DNA of 64,000 bases, taken from positions 1-64,000 of the forward strand of contig NZ_LVWA01000013.1 in NCBI RefSeq assembly GCF_001907195.1. Direction: 5' to 3'. A model generated the notes under the pieces. It searched no databases, was not told where the DNA came from, and worked only from the letters and a program-made list of their open reading frames with translations. Positions 26,935 to 36,800 of the stretch are shown here, piece by piece. A program made the translations under genes and the position numbers. How positions within the stretch are numbered: the first letter of the stretch is position 1; each line of letters begins with the position of its first letter. The DNA is from Pontibacter flavimaris (lineage in GTDB: Bacteria > Bacteroidota > Bacteroidia > Cytophagales > Hymenobacteraceae).

Positions 26935-28318
26935 TCTTTTCGCCTTTTATCATGTTCCAGACAGTGAGGAAGATAATTTTCATGTCCATCATCAAACTCC
27001 ACTTGGCCATGTACATCACATCGTATTCTACGCGCTTTTCCATCAGATGCACTTCCTTGGTCTCTCCGCGGAAGCCGCTCACCTGGGCGTAACCCGTAAT
27101 GCCCGGCGTTACGAAGTGGCGTGTTTTATACTTGGAAATCACTTTGGAGTACTGGTCCAGCTGCGACACCAGGTTCGGGCGCGGCCCTACTACTGACATG
27201 TCTCCCAGCAGTACGTTGAAAAACTGCGGCAGTTCGTCCAGGCTCGTTTTGCGCATGATGGCACCGAAGCGGGTGATACGCGGGTCGTTCTTAGTGGCCT
27301 GAAGCTCTGTGTTATTGTTCACGCGCATGGTGCGGAATTTATAGCACACAAACAGCCTGTTCTTTTTGCCCGGGCGCAGTTGCTTAAAGAAAATCGGACC
27401 CTTAGACTCCAGCTTGATCAGCAGGGCGATGATGGGGAACAGGATCGGGAAGATGAGCAGTATAACACTCAGCGAGAACACCACGTCAAAGATGCGCTTC
27501 ACCACGCGGTTAGAGGCAAGCTCCAGCGGTTCGTTGCGCACGCTCAGCATCGGGATGTTGTGGTAGAAGTATACGTTCACGTCCTTCTTCACCATCGCGC
27601 TAAAGTCCGGCACAAGGCGCAGGTAGATAAAGTTATCGTTCGCGAACTCCGTTAGCTCGTTGATCTGCGCTGAATCGGTCAGCGGCTTGGTATAGTAGAT
27701 CTCGTCGATGCTGTGCTGCAGGCAGTAATCCTTTAGGTCGTCCAAACCGCCTTGCAGTTGGCTGCTGTAGGGGTTGCTCATATCGGCCTCGTCATCGAAG
27801 AAACCCATGAACTTGGTGCCTATCTCATCGTTGTTGCTCAGCGTCTGGTGCAGGGAGGCTGCCGCAGGGCCCGTACCAACGATAACATAACGTGTGTGCG
27901 CCATATCAGAGTTGGTAAAGTAGCGGTTCACCTGGAACAGGATCAGGCGGCTAAAGCCGATCAGCAGGGCCGTAGACAGGTACGTGTAGAGCAGCAGCAG
28001 TCGGGAAAGCTCCTCCAGGTTAAATATAACGATACAGCTCGCCAGGATGAGCGCGTGCATCATAAACACGTTGATCAGGTTGCTGAAGCGCTTGTCTATT
28101 GGCAGGAAGCTGTCGATCCTCACCACGAAATTCGAGAAGCCCGACACGATCCACCACACCAGGGCGAACAGCACGAAGAAGATGTTGTACTGGTGGTCGA
28201 GCTCCAGGCTGCCGTAGCGGATCAGGTTCGACAACTTGAACGCAAAAGCGATGAGGGTAACATCAAGGAATAACAGAAGCACCCTGTTAAAGCTGTAGTA
28301 ATGTCTATATTTATTCAT
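26924..28318 (-). CDS. Polyprenyl-phosphate hexose-1-phosphate transferase (WcaJ/WbaP-like)
   Basis: 464 residues. The N-terminal half has four to five membrane spans (about 10-145) and a Rossmann-like domain (CoA-binding_3 type, VIVGTGPAAASL near 148). A further helix near 275-300 precedes the bacterial sugar transferase domain, with KLESKGPIFFKQLRPGKK, FVCYKFRTMRV, TSLDELPQFFNVLLGDMS and GPRPN. The family loads the first sugar phosphate, usually glucose or galactose, onto undecaprenyl phosphate. It initiates exopolysaccharide or O-antigen repeat units. It is the first gene of the minus-strand operon, and a 1 kb AT-rich gap lies upstream, probably carrying its promoter. Confidence 0.92.
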   Translation of the reverse strand: MNKYRHYYSFNRVLLLFLDVTLIAFAFKLSNLIRYGSLELDHQYNIFFVLFALVWWIVSGFSNFVVRIDSFLPIDKRFSNLINVFMMHALILASCIVIFNLEELSRLLLLYTYLSTALLIGFSRLILFQVNRYFTNSDMAHTRYVIVGTGPAAASLHQTLSNNDEIGTKFMGFFDDEADMSNPYSSQLQGGLDDLKDYCLQHSIDEIYYTKPLTDSAQINELTEFANDNFIYLRLVPDFSAMVKKDVNVYFYHNIPMLSVRNEPLELASNRVVKRIFDVVFSLSVILLIFPILFPIIALLIKLESKGPIFFKQLRPGKKNRLFVCYKFRTMRVNNNTELQATKNDPRITRFGAIMRKTSLDELPQFFNVLLGDMSVVGPRPNLVSQLDQYSKVISKYKTRHFVTPGITGYAQVSGFRGETKEVHLMEKRVEYDVMYMAKWSLMMDMKIIFLTVWNMIKGEKNAY

Positions 28319-29367
28319 TTGGTTGCGTACGTTTTGGGGTCATAAGTAAACTTTGGAATTCTACACTGCCTCACACCTACCATCTTCACAAACTACCTTT
28401 TCAGGTCTAATCGCTGTGCCTTTATACTTATAACAGTTGTAAAGCGAGCCCGGCGTCTCCGGCTTCTACCGAACCTTTGTCAGGGATTCAGTTTTTCGTC
28501 TTATTAACCGTAGCATTCAAGCTGCAGCCATAGGTCTTGTGTGTTTAGTGAGAAATACGACCTTATCCACGGGAAGGTTTATGATTTTATCAAGTTCTAT
28601 TAAAAAAGAACGATTTAATAATATACCTTAATTCCGATATCTATATATTAAAAAAGGGCTATTTTAATCTATAACCCTATACCCTAGCTATTTAGCTGTT
28701 GGCATTACTAAAAATTGCTTTCAAGGAGATATATGACATAATTAATATATGCAGGGGAGGCTGCTATAATAAGCCGAGGTGGGGGTATGGTTGTAGCGAA
28801 GGCGCACCCGCTGAACCATATATTATAATTTTTTCAATAATTATATAAACCAAATCAATAATAGTGGTATATATCGGAAGTAAAACTTTTTCTGTGAAGC
28901 AACAGTCGAAACGGAACTCGCCGCAACAGGAAAGAGTGCAATAGCCGTGTTACAGGAAGCTACAGCCAGTACATCCCATTACCGTGGTGCACTACAAAAA
29001 ACTGGGCCAAATCCCTTCTCTTCCCTTCCCGCAGATCATATTTTCCTAAAGCTCAAAAAATCAGCTATATACGGAATGCAAAAAGAGAAGGTTTCGTGAA
29101 GCAATAAGTATTTTCAAAAAAAGCACCCATTCTTTGAACTTTAGCCCTTCAAAATGCACTTACCCTTTGAATACCTGCCACAATTTCTTTTGGATTTATA
29201 CCTGAAGCACCAAAGGCGAAGCAGGCAACGGTTTACAGGCTTTTATAAAGTATCCGACGGAGCTTAGGTGAGGTACAGCAGAAACGGGTTAGGCCACTTG
29301 CGGGACTTTAAAAACAGATGTAGCATTAAAAACAGAACTATATAAAGAAAATTTACAGCCAAAGTAT
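28319..29367. other. AT-rich 1049-base divergent gap
   Basis: The longest gap of unique sequence in the window, between the outward-facing sugar transferase and type B adhesin genes. I see no credible coding frame. It holds a structured GC-rich island at about 28753-28820 inside very AT-rich DNA. Promoters for both flanking genes probably lie here, but I could not find a full -33/-7 pair. Confidence 0.6.
28753..28832 (+). ncRNA. Candidate structured RNA element of unknown type
   Basis: TATGGTT (28786-28792) pairs with AACCATA (28814-28820), and AGCG with CGCT inside it. The loop GGCGCACC could pair back to GGTG just upstream, giving a pseudoknot. A run ATTTTTTC follows. It matches no riboswitch class that I recognise. 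Strand is assigned only from the trailing T run. Confidence 0.25.
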
Positions 29368-32300
29368 ATGCGATTCCCTGCCCAAGGCATTTTATGTCTG
29401 CTACTGCTGCAGCTTTGGAGTGCCTTCTCAAACGTAGCCTACGCCCAAACCTGTACTCCCACTGTTTCTACTTCCGGCAGCCTTTGCAAGGAAGGCCAAG
29501 TTGTTCTTTCCGCAAGTGAGGCAGCGTCCTACCTGTGGTCTAATGGCGCTACTACGCAAAGTATAACCGTCTCAAAAATCGGCACTTACACCGTAAAAAC
29601 CTTGCAAGCGGATGGTTGTGAGGGCACCTCAGAAGAAGTGGTCGTAGCAAACGGCCCGGATGCCACCGTGGTGGACCCGATGACCTTCTTCACCTCCTGT
29701 AGTTACGCGGGCAACGTGGCCACCTTCGAGCTTACCATTGAGAATGCTTCCACCACCAAGGCAACAAATACCCGCTACGAGATAAACTGGGGCGATGGCA
29801 ACACCACCTCCCTGGGCTCAGGATTTGAGACCGCCACCCATACGTATCGATCAGGGGGCTCTTTCCGCCTGCTGGTTACGGCTTATGATGCCCATGGCTG
29901 CAGCAGCACCCACGAGGAGCGCGTTTTCATCGGCAGTAACCCCAGCTTGGGCATTTCCAGCCGGGGCAACACCAACGACTGCTCCCCCGCCACGTTCATC
30001 TTCGACATCGACAAAGAGATCACCAAGTATAACTCCCCGCAAACGGTTTATACTTTCCAGTTCGATGACGGCTCGGCCCCGATGACGTTTACGCACGCCA
30101 ACCTGCCTTTCACCATTGAGCATACATTCACAGAGTCGTCGATGAACAAGCCGGGGCGTGCCTTTACGCTTACCGCTACCGCCACCAACCCCTGCGGCAC
30201 CACCCCCGCCACTGTAGGCGGCATCAAGGTATCCAAGGGTCCTATCGCTGACTTTGCCTTTGGCACGGCCTGCCTGAACGCGCCTATCAAATTAACGGAC
30301 AAAACTATAGAGGGCTTTAACGCCAACGCCAGCAACGGCACCAACGCCGGCAGCTATGTGGTGGACTGGGAGATTCTCCCGGCTCAGGGATGGGCGTACA
30401 CCACGGGCAACAACAAGACGAAGAGCCCGTCGGTGAAGTTTACCCAGCCAGGCACCTACCTCATCCGGATGACCGCCACTCCCACTGGCCTGAACACCAA
30501 GTGTACATCCAGCACCATTGAGAAAACGATAACGATAGAGGAGCCCCCGGTGGCCGACTTTACCCTGCGTGGGGACAACACCTGCCTGCCGGCCGTTTTT
30601 GAAGCCATCAACACCTCCACCGGAGCCCAGGCTAACTATACCTGGCGTGTAAGCCCCGCCGAGGGATGGGAGTTTACCCAAGGTACCAGCGCAAACGCGA
30701 AAGACGCCGCCTTCCGGTTTACCAAGTCCGGCACATATACCATCGCGCTCACAGCGAGCAACAGTTGCCAGACCTCCCTGAAGGAGACAACCATCACGAT
30801 ACAAGACAAGCCACAGGTGCAGCTGCCGGCACAGCAAGTATACTGCGGTCCGCAGACAGTTGCCTTTACCTCAGAAAACGCCGCCCACACACCCGTGTAC
30901 GACGCGCAGTTTGGTACCATCAGCAAGTATAACTGGGTGGTTACGGGGCCCGGCGGCGTCTCTTTTGCAGACGGATCTGACGCGGGATCGGCCTATCCAA
31001 GTATAAATTTCACTGAATCGGGCACCTACACTGTTAATGTGATGGCCACCAACGAGTGCGGTGATTCTGAGGCGGCAACGCAGCAGGTGGTGATCAACCC
31101 ACTGCCTGAACTCAAGGTAACATCCGCTGCTCCGGCACTTTGTATCGGCGGTAGCACTACCCTCAGCGTGGAAGGTGCGGATACCTATACCTGGGCGCCT
31201 GCCACGGGCCTGAGCGCCACGACCGGCAGTACCGTAACCGCCAACCCAACAGAGACCACAACCTATACTATCACCGGCATCAACTCGGTAACAGGCTGCA
31301 CCAGCACCACTACCTTTACCGTGGAGGTGAACCCGCTTCCAGTAGTAGAAATCACGGCCACGGCACAGGAAATCTGCCTGGGCCAGGGCACGGCCCTACT
31401 TACCGCCACAGGCGCCGATTCTTATACCTGGGCGCCGGCCACCGGCCTGAGCGCCACATCCGGGGCAGAGGTTACGGCTTCTCCTGCCGAAACGACCACC
31501 TACACCGTAACCGGCTATAACAGCGCCACCGGCTGCAGCAGCACGGCTACTGTTACCGTAACCGTTAATCCGCTGCCAGAGGTAAATGCCGGCCCGGACC
31601 TGACCGTCTGCGACGACCCTACCCCACTGCCCCTGAAGGCCAGCCCGGCCGGAGGCGTGTGGAGTGGCGAGCACGTGAGCGCTGAGGGCGTCTTCATCCC
31701 GAACGGCAGGGGCTCCTTTGTGCTGACGTATACTTACACCGACGCCAAAGGCTGTACCAACTCCGACCAGATGACAGTGCACGTGACCGATGTGGCGCAG
31801 GCGGCAGTAGAGCAGAAAGCAATGGAAGTCTGCCTGAACTCAGGCAAGTTTATACTTGGTGCCAGCCCTGCAGGCGGCAAATGGAGCGGCTCGAAGTATG
31901 TTTCAGTAGACGGCACCTTCACGCCAGCCGAAGCAGGCACTTATACCTTAACCTACACCGTGTACACCGGCACCTGCTTCACGACGGACGAGATGCAGGT
32001 AACCGTTAGACCGCTGCCAGCCGCGCCTGTGGTTGCAGGTATAAAAGACATCTGCTTTAACACCCAAACCATACTTCAGGCGGAGGTGCAGACAGGCTCC
32101 ATCAACTGGTACGACCAACTGAACGGCGGCAAGCTACTGGGCACTACCCCAGCCGGAACAGGTTTCGAAACCGGCCAGCTTACCCAAACTACCGATTTCT
32201 ATGCCGAGCATGTGGGCGAGAACCAGTGCGCCAGCCCGCGCACCCGCGTCACGGTGATCGTGCGTCCGGAGATCGCTGCGCCGGTGGTTGCCCCGGTCCT

Positions 32301-35229
32301 CATCTGCGGCGCGGGCAAAGCCACGCTGGTGGCGCAAGGTGCCGCCAGCAAGTTTAACTGGTACGACGCCAGCGGCAACCTGCTGGTAAAAGAGGGTGCC
32401 AAAGTATACGAGCCCACTGTTGAGAAAACCACTACTTTTTACGCTGAGGCGGTAATCGGTAACTGCGCCGGGCCACGCACCCAGGTGCAGGTAACGGTGA
32501 ACCCTATACTTGACAACAACACCATCACGGCACCGGAGATAATTTGCGCCAGCGCGCCGCTAAGTATAACCGGCACCGAGCCAATTGGCGGCAGCGGGGC
32601 GGGCACTTACACGTACCAGTGGATGAGCAGCCTCAACGGCACAACCTTCACCAACATACCGGGTGCCACGGGCAAAGTATACCAGTCGCAGGAGGGGCTC
32701 TTATTGCCCACCTGGTTTAAGCGCGTGGTATACTCCGACGGCTGTATGCTGGTGTCTGAGGCGGTGAAGGTAAACGTGATTCCGGCCATCACCAAAAACG
32801 AACTGCGCGAGGTGCCCACCATCTGCCATGGCCAGGTGCCGGAGGAGATACAGGGTGTATTGGCAGGAGGCACAGCGCCTTATACCTATACCTGGTACGT
32901 AAGCTCGGACAATGCCAACTTCACAAAGATCGAGAACAGCAACACGGCCAGCTACCAGCCTACTGCTCCGCTTACCGGCAATACCTGGTACAAGCGCGTG
33001 GTACAGTCGGGCTCCTGCCAGGCGGTTACCAGCAATACCATCCTGATTCGGGTAATGCCTCCGATCAGCAAAAACCTGATCACCGGCACCCAAACCGTTT
33101 GCGAGGGCGACGCAGCCATACTTTCCGGTCAGTTGCCTGAGGGAGGCTACGGAGCCGACAGTTATACTTTTTACTGGGAATCAAAGACAACAGGCGGTGA
33201 GTACCGCGAGATTCCGAACAGCCGCGGCACCAGCACCAAAGACTGGACAGCCCGCAACCTGACCGAGACCACCACTTTCAGAAGAGTCGTACTCTCCGGC
33301 TCCTGCACCGTGAGCACCAGTGATCCGGCAACGGTTACGGTAAATCCGAAGCTCCTGAACATGATTGCGGGCGATCAGGAAGTATGCCAGGGCGGCACTC
33401 CTACCCTGCTTACCAGCCTCACCCCTACCACCGGCGGCGAAGCAGGCAAGTACAGCTATGCCTGGGAGTATAAACTGGAGGGAGACGCCAACTTTATGCC
33501 GGCACCGGGCAACAACACCCGCGCCGACGGTAGCTACCAGCCAGGCAACCTGAGTAGAACTACGCTGTTCCGGCGCAAGGTAACCTCCGGCGGCTGCACC
33601 AGCTTCTCTGAGCCGGTGAAAGTTACCGTGAACCCTGCCATTGAGAACTATAACATCAAGGCCTCCCAAAGCATCTACGCCGGCACCAAGCCCGCCACGC
33701 TCACCGGCCTCAACACGGCTCCAATAAAAGGAGGCAACGGCAAGTATAGCTACCGCTGGGAGTTCAGCACGGATGGGGTAAACTTTGCTCCAGCCGAAGG
33801 CAACAACCTGAGCGCCGACTATACTTTCCCGAGGGGCCTGTACAAAGACACCTGGTACCGCCGTGTGGTGCTATCCGGTGGCTGCGAGGTGATCTCCAAT
33901 GAGATTCAGATTACCGTGATCGCCGAGATCGCCAATAACGTGATCAAGTCGGACCAGACCATCTGCATCGGCAGCGTGCCGGAGCGACTGGAAGGCGGCT
34001 TGCCCAAGGGCGGCGAAGGCAACTTCAACTACCGCTGGGAGAGCAGTGTGAAAGGCGACAAAACAGGCTTTGTGACGGCGCAGGGCTACAACGGCTCCCC
34101 GAACGATGGCCAGGGCTTCCAGCCCGGCCCGGTAAGCCAGGATTCCTGGTTCCGCCGCGTGGCCACCTCCGGCTCCTACACCGACGTCAGCAACCCGATC
34201 CTGATCACGGTCAAGCCGGCGCTGAGCAACAACGTGGTGCTGTCGGGCACGCAGACGGTTTGTTCCGGGGAGGCACCGGCTACCCTGGCAGGCTCTGAAC
34301 CCGCCGGAGGCAGCGGCAAGCCTGCTTACCTGTGGGAGCAAAGCACTTCCCGCGAGGGCATCTATACTCCGGCCCCGGGCCAGAACGACAGAAAGGATTA
34401 CACGCCTTACCCGCTCACCGAGAACACCTGGTTCCGCCGTGTGGTAACATCCGCCTCCTGCGGCTCTTTGACCAGCAACGCGGTGGAGGTGCGGGTAACC
34501 CCGCTGCCGGATATGCCGGTGGCGCAGGGAGCCAGCATCTGCGCCGGCCTGAGCACCACGCTAACGGCCACAGGCAAAGGCGGTAGGCTGGAGTGGTACG
34601 CCAGCGCAGCGGGCGGAACGCTGCTTGCCACAGGCAGCACCTTCAAAACACCGGCGCTCCTCCACACCACCACTTTCTATGTGCAGGAGGTGCAGCGTTG
34701 CGCCAGCAAGCGCCTGCCGGTAACGGTGAAAGTATCGGAGCCGGAGCTTAGCGCCGGACCGGACGTGACGGTGGTGAGCGGCAGGGGAACGCAGCTGCGC
34801 GCCAGTGGCGGCCTTACCTACAGCTGGTCCCCGGCCGAAGGCATGGACAACCCCAACATCGCCAACCCGACGGTGACGCCGGAGAAGACCACAGTATATA
34901 CCGTGACGGCCACTACCGAGGGCGGCTGTACCTTTACTGACGAGGTGGTGGTGGTTGTGCTGCCGTTCGTCGATATCCCGAACACGTTCACGCCAAACCA
35001 GGACGGCATCAACGACACCTGGGAGATTGAGAACATCGGGAAGTACGGCAACTGCAAGGTGCAGATCTATAACCAGTGGGGCAGCCTGGTGTTCAACTCC
35101 GACGGGTACAAGCAACCGTGGGACGGACGCCAGAACGGCAAGCCGCTACCCATGGCCACTTATTACTACATCATAAAATTAGACCAGAACGAAAAGCCCT
35201 TAACCGGCAGTGTGACCATCGTTAAATAA
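29368..35229 (+). CDS. Giant adhesin-like protein with PKD and Ig-like repeats and T9SS type B (CHU_C) sorting domain
   Basis: 1953 residues. The signal peptide ends near NVAYAQ. The N-terminal quarter has PKD-like modules (INWGDGNTTSLG about 140, YTFQFDDGSAPM about 225). Two near-identical modules follow about residues 578-735 (each with YTWAPATGLSAT and the ETTTYT motif). About seven modules of 90-100 residues then run from about 1045 to 1710, each with a pattern like G-x-Y-x-Y-x-W ... WFRRVV-x-SG. The end (about 1868-1953, with IPNTFTPNQDGINDTW and QPWDGRQNGK) is a CHU_C domain. Such proteins are SprB-like surface adhesins or gliding filaments. No enzyme domain was seen. The partner PorP/SprF gene begins 8 bases later. 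Confidence 0.88.
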   Translation: MRFPAQGILCLLLLQLWSAFSNVAYAQTCTPTVSTSGSLCKEGQVVLSASEAASYLWSNGATTQSITVSKIGTYTVKTLQADGCEGTSEEVVVANGPDATVVDPMTFFTSCSYAGNVATFELTIENASTTKATNTRYEINWGDGNTTSLGSGFETATHTYRSGGSFRLLVTAYDAHGCSSTHEERVFIGSNPSLGISSRGNTNDCSPATFIFDIDKEITKYNSPQTVYTFQFDDGSAPMTFTHANLPFTIEHTFTESSMNKPGRAFTLTATATNPCGTTPATVGGIKVSKGPIADFAFGTACLNAPIKLTDKTIEGFNANASNGTNAGSYVVDWEILPAQGWAYTTGNNKTKSPSVKFTQPGTYLIRMTATPTGLNTKCTSSTIEKTITIEEPPVADFTLRGDNTCLPAVFEAINTSTGAQANYTWRVSPAEGWEFTQGTSANAKDAAFRFTKSGTYTIALTASNSCQTSLKETTITIQDKPQVQLPAQQVYCGPQTVAFTSENAAHTPVYDAQFGTISKYNWVVTGPGGVSFADGSDAGSAYPSINFTESGTYTVNVMATNECGDSEAATQQVVINPLPELKVTSAAPALCIGGSTTLSVEGADTYTWAPATGLSATTGSTVTANPTETTTYTITGINSVTGCTSTTTFTVEVNPLPVVEITATAQEICLGQGTALLTATGADSYTWAPATGLSATSGAEVTASPAETTTYTVTGYNSATGCSSTATVTVTVNPLPEVNAGPDLTVCDDPTPLPLKASPAGGVWSGEHVSAEGVFIPNGRGSFVLTYTYTDAKGCTNSDQMTVHVTDVAQAAVEQKAMEVCLNSGKFILGASPAGGKWSGSKYVSVDGTFTPAEAGTYTLTYTVYTGTCFTTDEMQVTVRPLPAAPVVAGIKDICFNTQTILQAEVQTGSINWYDQLNGGKLLGTTPAGTGFETGQLTQTTDFYAEHVGENQCASPRTRVTVIVRPEIAAPVVAPVLICGAGKATLVAQGAASKFNWYDASGNLLVKEGAKVYEPTVEKTTTFYAEAVIGNCAGPRTQVQVTVNPILDNNTITAPEIICASAPLSITGTEPIGGSGAGTYTYQWMSSLNGTTFTNIPGATGKVYQSQEGLLLPTWFKRVVYSDGCMLVSEAVKVNVIPAITKNELREVPTICHGQVPEEIQGVLAGGTAPYTYTWYVSSDNANFTKIENSNTASYQPTAPLTGNTWYKRVVQSGSCQAVTSNTILIRVMPPISKNLITGTQTVCEGDAAILSGQLPEGGYGADSYTFYWESKTTGGEYREIPNSRGTSTKDWTARNLTETTTFRRVVLSGSCTVSTSDPATVTVNPKLLNMIAGDQEVCQGGTPTLLTSLTPTTGGEAGKYSYAWEYKLEGDANFMPAPGNNTRADGSYQPGNLSRTTLFRRKVTSGGCTSFSEPVKVTVNPAIENYNIKASQSIYAGTKPATLTGLNTAPIKGGNGKYSYRWEFSTDGVNFAPAEGNNLSADYTFPRGLYKDTWYRRVVLSGGCEVISNEIQITVIAEIANNVIKSDQTICIGSVPERLEGGLPKGGEGNFNYRWESSVKGDKTGFVTAQGYNGSPNDGQGFQPGPVSQDSWFRRVATSGSYTDVSNPILITVKPALSNNVVLSGTQTVCSGEAPATLAGSEPAGGSGKPAYLWEQSTSREGIYTPAPGQNDRKDYTPYPLTENTWFRRVVTSASCGSLTSNAVEVRVTPLPDMPVAQGASICAGLSTTLTATGKGGRLEWYASAAGGTLLATGSTFKTPALLHTTTFYVQEVQRCASKRLPVTVKVSEPELSAGPDVTVVSGRGTQLRASGGLTYSWSPAEGMDNPNIANPTVTPEKTTVYTVTATTEGGCTFTDEVVVVVLPFVDIPNTFTPNQDGINDTWEIENIGKYGNCKVQIYNQWGSLVFNSDGYKQPWDGRQNGKPLPMATYYYIIKLDQNEKPLTGSVTIVK

Positions 35230-35237
35230 GCCATTCT

Positions 35238-36266
35238 ATGAACAAACTTTTAGCCCTGGGAGTGATGTGTCTGGTGGCGGCTGGCAGTGCTTTTGCCCAG
35301 CAGCGGCCTCAGTACACACAATATACCTTGAATAATTACCTCGCTAACCCCGCCATCACGGGTATAGAGGATTACGCGGACCTGAAACTGGGCACGCGCC
35401 ACCAATGGTCGGGGCTGGAGGGAGCGCCGCAGTCCTACTATGTAACGTTGCACATGCCGATCAACAAGCCCTCCAGCGGCGGCGCATACCAGGGCAGGCG
35501 CACTGGCGGACTGGCCAAGGAGGCAAGTATGAAACCCTCGAACATATACCGCAGGTCCCGCTCGCACCATGGGTTTGGTTTAATGGCGATGTCTACGGAG
35601 ACGGGGCCGCTGAAGCGCGGCAGCGTGTCGGCCAGCTATGCTTACCACCAGCCCATCACACGCACCCTGAAGGTGTCGGCGGGTGTGCAACCGGGCATCA
35701 TCCAGTACAGCCTGGACCCTGCGAAGGTGAAGCTGGCCAACAACAGCCTCCACGACCCCGCCATCTACGACGGTCGGGCCAACGAGGTGAAGTTCGACCT
35801 GAGCATGGGGCTGTGGCTTTACTCGCGCAACTTTTACGCAGGGGTGGCCGGGGCGCAGCTGGTGCCCAGCAAGCGCCAGCTCCTCACCGACAACACCCCA
35901 TCCGACAACGACGGCGCACTGCAGCAGCACTACTACGTCACGGGTGGCTACCGCCTGGATGTGGCCCCCTACATTTCGCTAATCCCATCGGTGATGGTGA
36001 AAATGGCGCAGCCCAGCCCCGCGTCGGTGGATGCCACGATGAAGGTTGTTTATGGCGATAGGCTCTGGGCCGGCGTTACGTACCGCCACGAAGAGTCGGT
36101 GGCGGCCATGGCGGGCATCAACATCAGCCACCTGCTGGATCTGGCTTACTCTTACGACGCCACCACCTCCCCGCTGGGGCAGGCTAGCGCCGGAAGCCAC
36201 GAGGTGGTGCTTGGGTTTAAGCTGCGCAACACACGCAAGGTCATTTGCCCGGAATGGGCCTGGTAG
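35238..36266 (+). CDS. PorP/SprF family type IX secretion outer-membrane protein
   Basis: 342 residues, signal peptide MNKLLALGVMCLVAAGSAFAQ, then the family hallmark QYTLNNYLANPAITGIEDYADLKLGTRHQWSG (in parts: YLANPAITG and HQWSG) and a predicted beta-barrel. It starts 8 bases after the type B adhesin gene, as in the SprB-SprF pair of Flavobacterium, and is likely needed for export or anchoring of that adhesin. It is a distant paralogue of the protein encoded at 9210-10220. Compared with that one, it has an extra basic insert (about 95-115) rich in Arg and Ser. A terminator follows at 36303. Confidence 0.9.
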   Translation: MNKLLALGVMCLVAAGSAFAQQRPQYTQYTLNNYLANPAITGIEDYADLKLGTRHQWSGLEGAPQSYYVTLHMPINKPSSGGAYQGRRTGGLAKEASMKPSNIYRRSRSHHGFGLMAMSTETGPLKRGSVSASYAYHQPITRTLKVSAGVQPGIIQYSLDPAKVKLANNSLHDPAIYDGRANEVKFDLSMGLWLYSRNFYAGVAGAQLVPSKRQLLTDNTPSDNDGALQQHYYVTGGYRLDVAPYISLIPSVMVKMAQPSPASVDATMKVVYGDRLWAGVTYRHEESVAAMAGINISHLLDLAYSYDATTSPLGQASAGSHEVVLGFKLRNTRKVICPEWAW

Positions 36267-36302
36267 ATATTAAATAATGGTTTAGTTTGAGAGTACAGAA
36301 AC

Positions 36303-36330
36303 GGGGTAGCTATTTTAGCTGCCCTTTTCT
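36303..36330 (+). terminator. Terminator of the type B adhesin - PorP/SprF operon
   Basis: GGGTAGCT and AGCTGCCC form an 8-bp stem (one G-T pair) with a 5-base loop, followed by a T-rich tract. Confidence 0.8.
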
Positions 36331-36420
36331 TTTTAGGCTGATGGCAAAGTATAAAAAAAGTCTCTGCCCGGCTCCTCCCCCACTTCCAACGCCCTACGCG
36401 ATACGTATCACAAACAGAAA

Positions 36421-36451
36421 AGGGCTGACAGGTAAAATACCAATCAGCCCT
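36421..36451 (-). terminator. Terminator of the copper chaperone gene
   Basis: AGGGCTGA / TCAGCCCT outer stem with an inner GGTA / TACC stem. On the minus strand the hairpin is followed by TTTTCTGTTTG. Confidence 0.75.
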
Positions 36452-36478
36452 CTCCTACAGCTTTAACTTTATACTTGT

Positions 36479-36688
36479 CTAGATCTGCTCCGCCTCAAAA
36501 CCGGCCTTCTGCACCGTGTTCTTGATCGTCTCAGCATTGGCAGAATCTGCTTTTACTTCCAGTACCTTGTCTGGGTTTTCGGTGTCCACTTTCCACTCCT
36601 GCACGCCTTCCAGCTTGTTCAGGTGTGGGGTTACAGCTTTTACACAGTTTCCGCAGTTGATGTTGGTCTTGAATTTATAGGTTTCCAT
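36479..36688 (-). CDS. Heavy-metal-associated domain protein, copper chaperone CopZ-like
   Basis: 69 residues, a single HMA domain of ferredoxin-like fold with the metal-binding motif NCGNC (Cys12 and Cys15). Such proteins carry Cu(I) in the cytosol and hand it to CopA-type ATPases. The gene lies 112 bases downstream of the CopA gene in the same direction, which supports this role. The usual MxCxxC is changed to INCGNC (Asn before the first Cys), seen also in other Bacteroidota chaperones. Confidence 0.88.
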   Translation of the reverse strand: METYKFKTNINCGNCVKAVTPHLNKLEGVQEWKVDTENPDKVLEVKADSANAETIKNTVQKAGFEAEQI

Positions 36689-36800
36689 ACTAATTCTTAT
36701 TTATTGATTTAACATATTAATTACACTTTACACTTGTAAAGGCAGCGGTGCGAGTTGAAAGTTCACACCACCGAAGTATAAGTTCTATACTCTCTAACGT

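Noticed and set aside
28753..28832. TPP, cobalamin or SRP-type RNA
   Set aside because: Some short matches were noticed, but the conserved core bases of these classes are not present.
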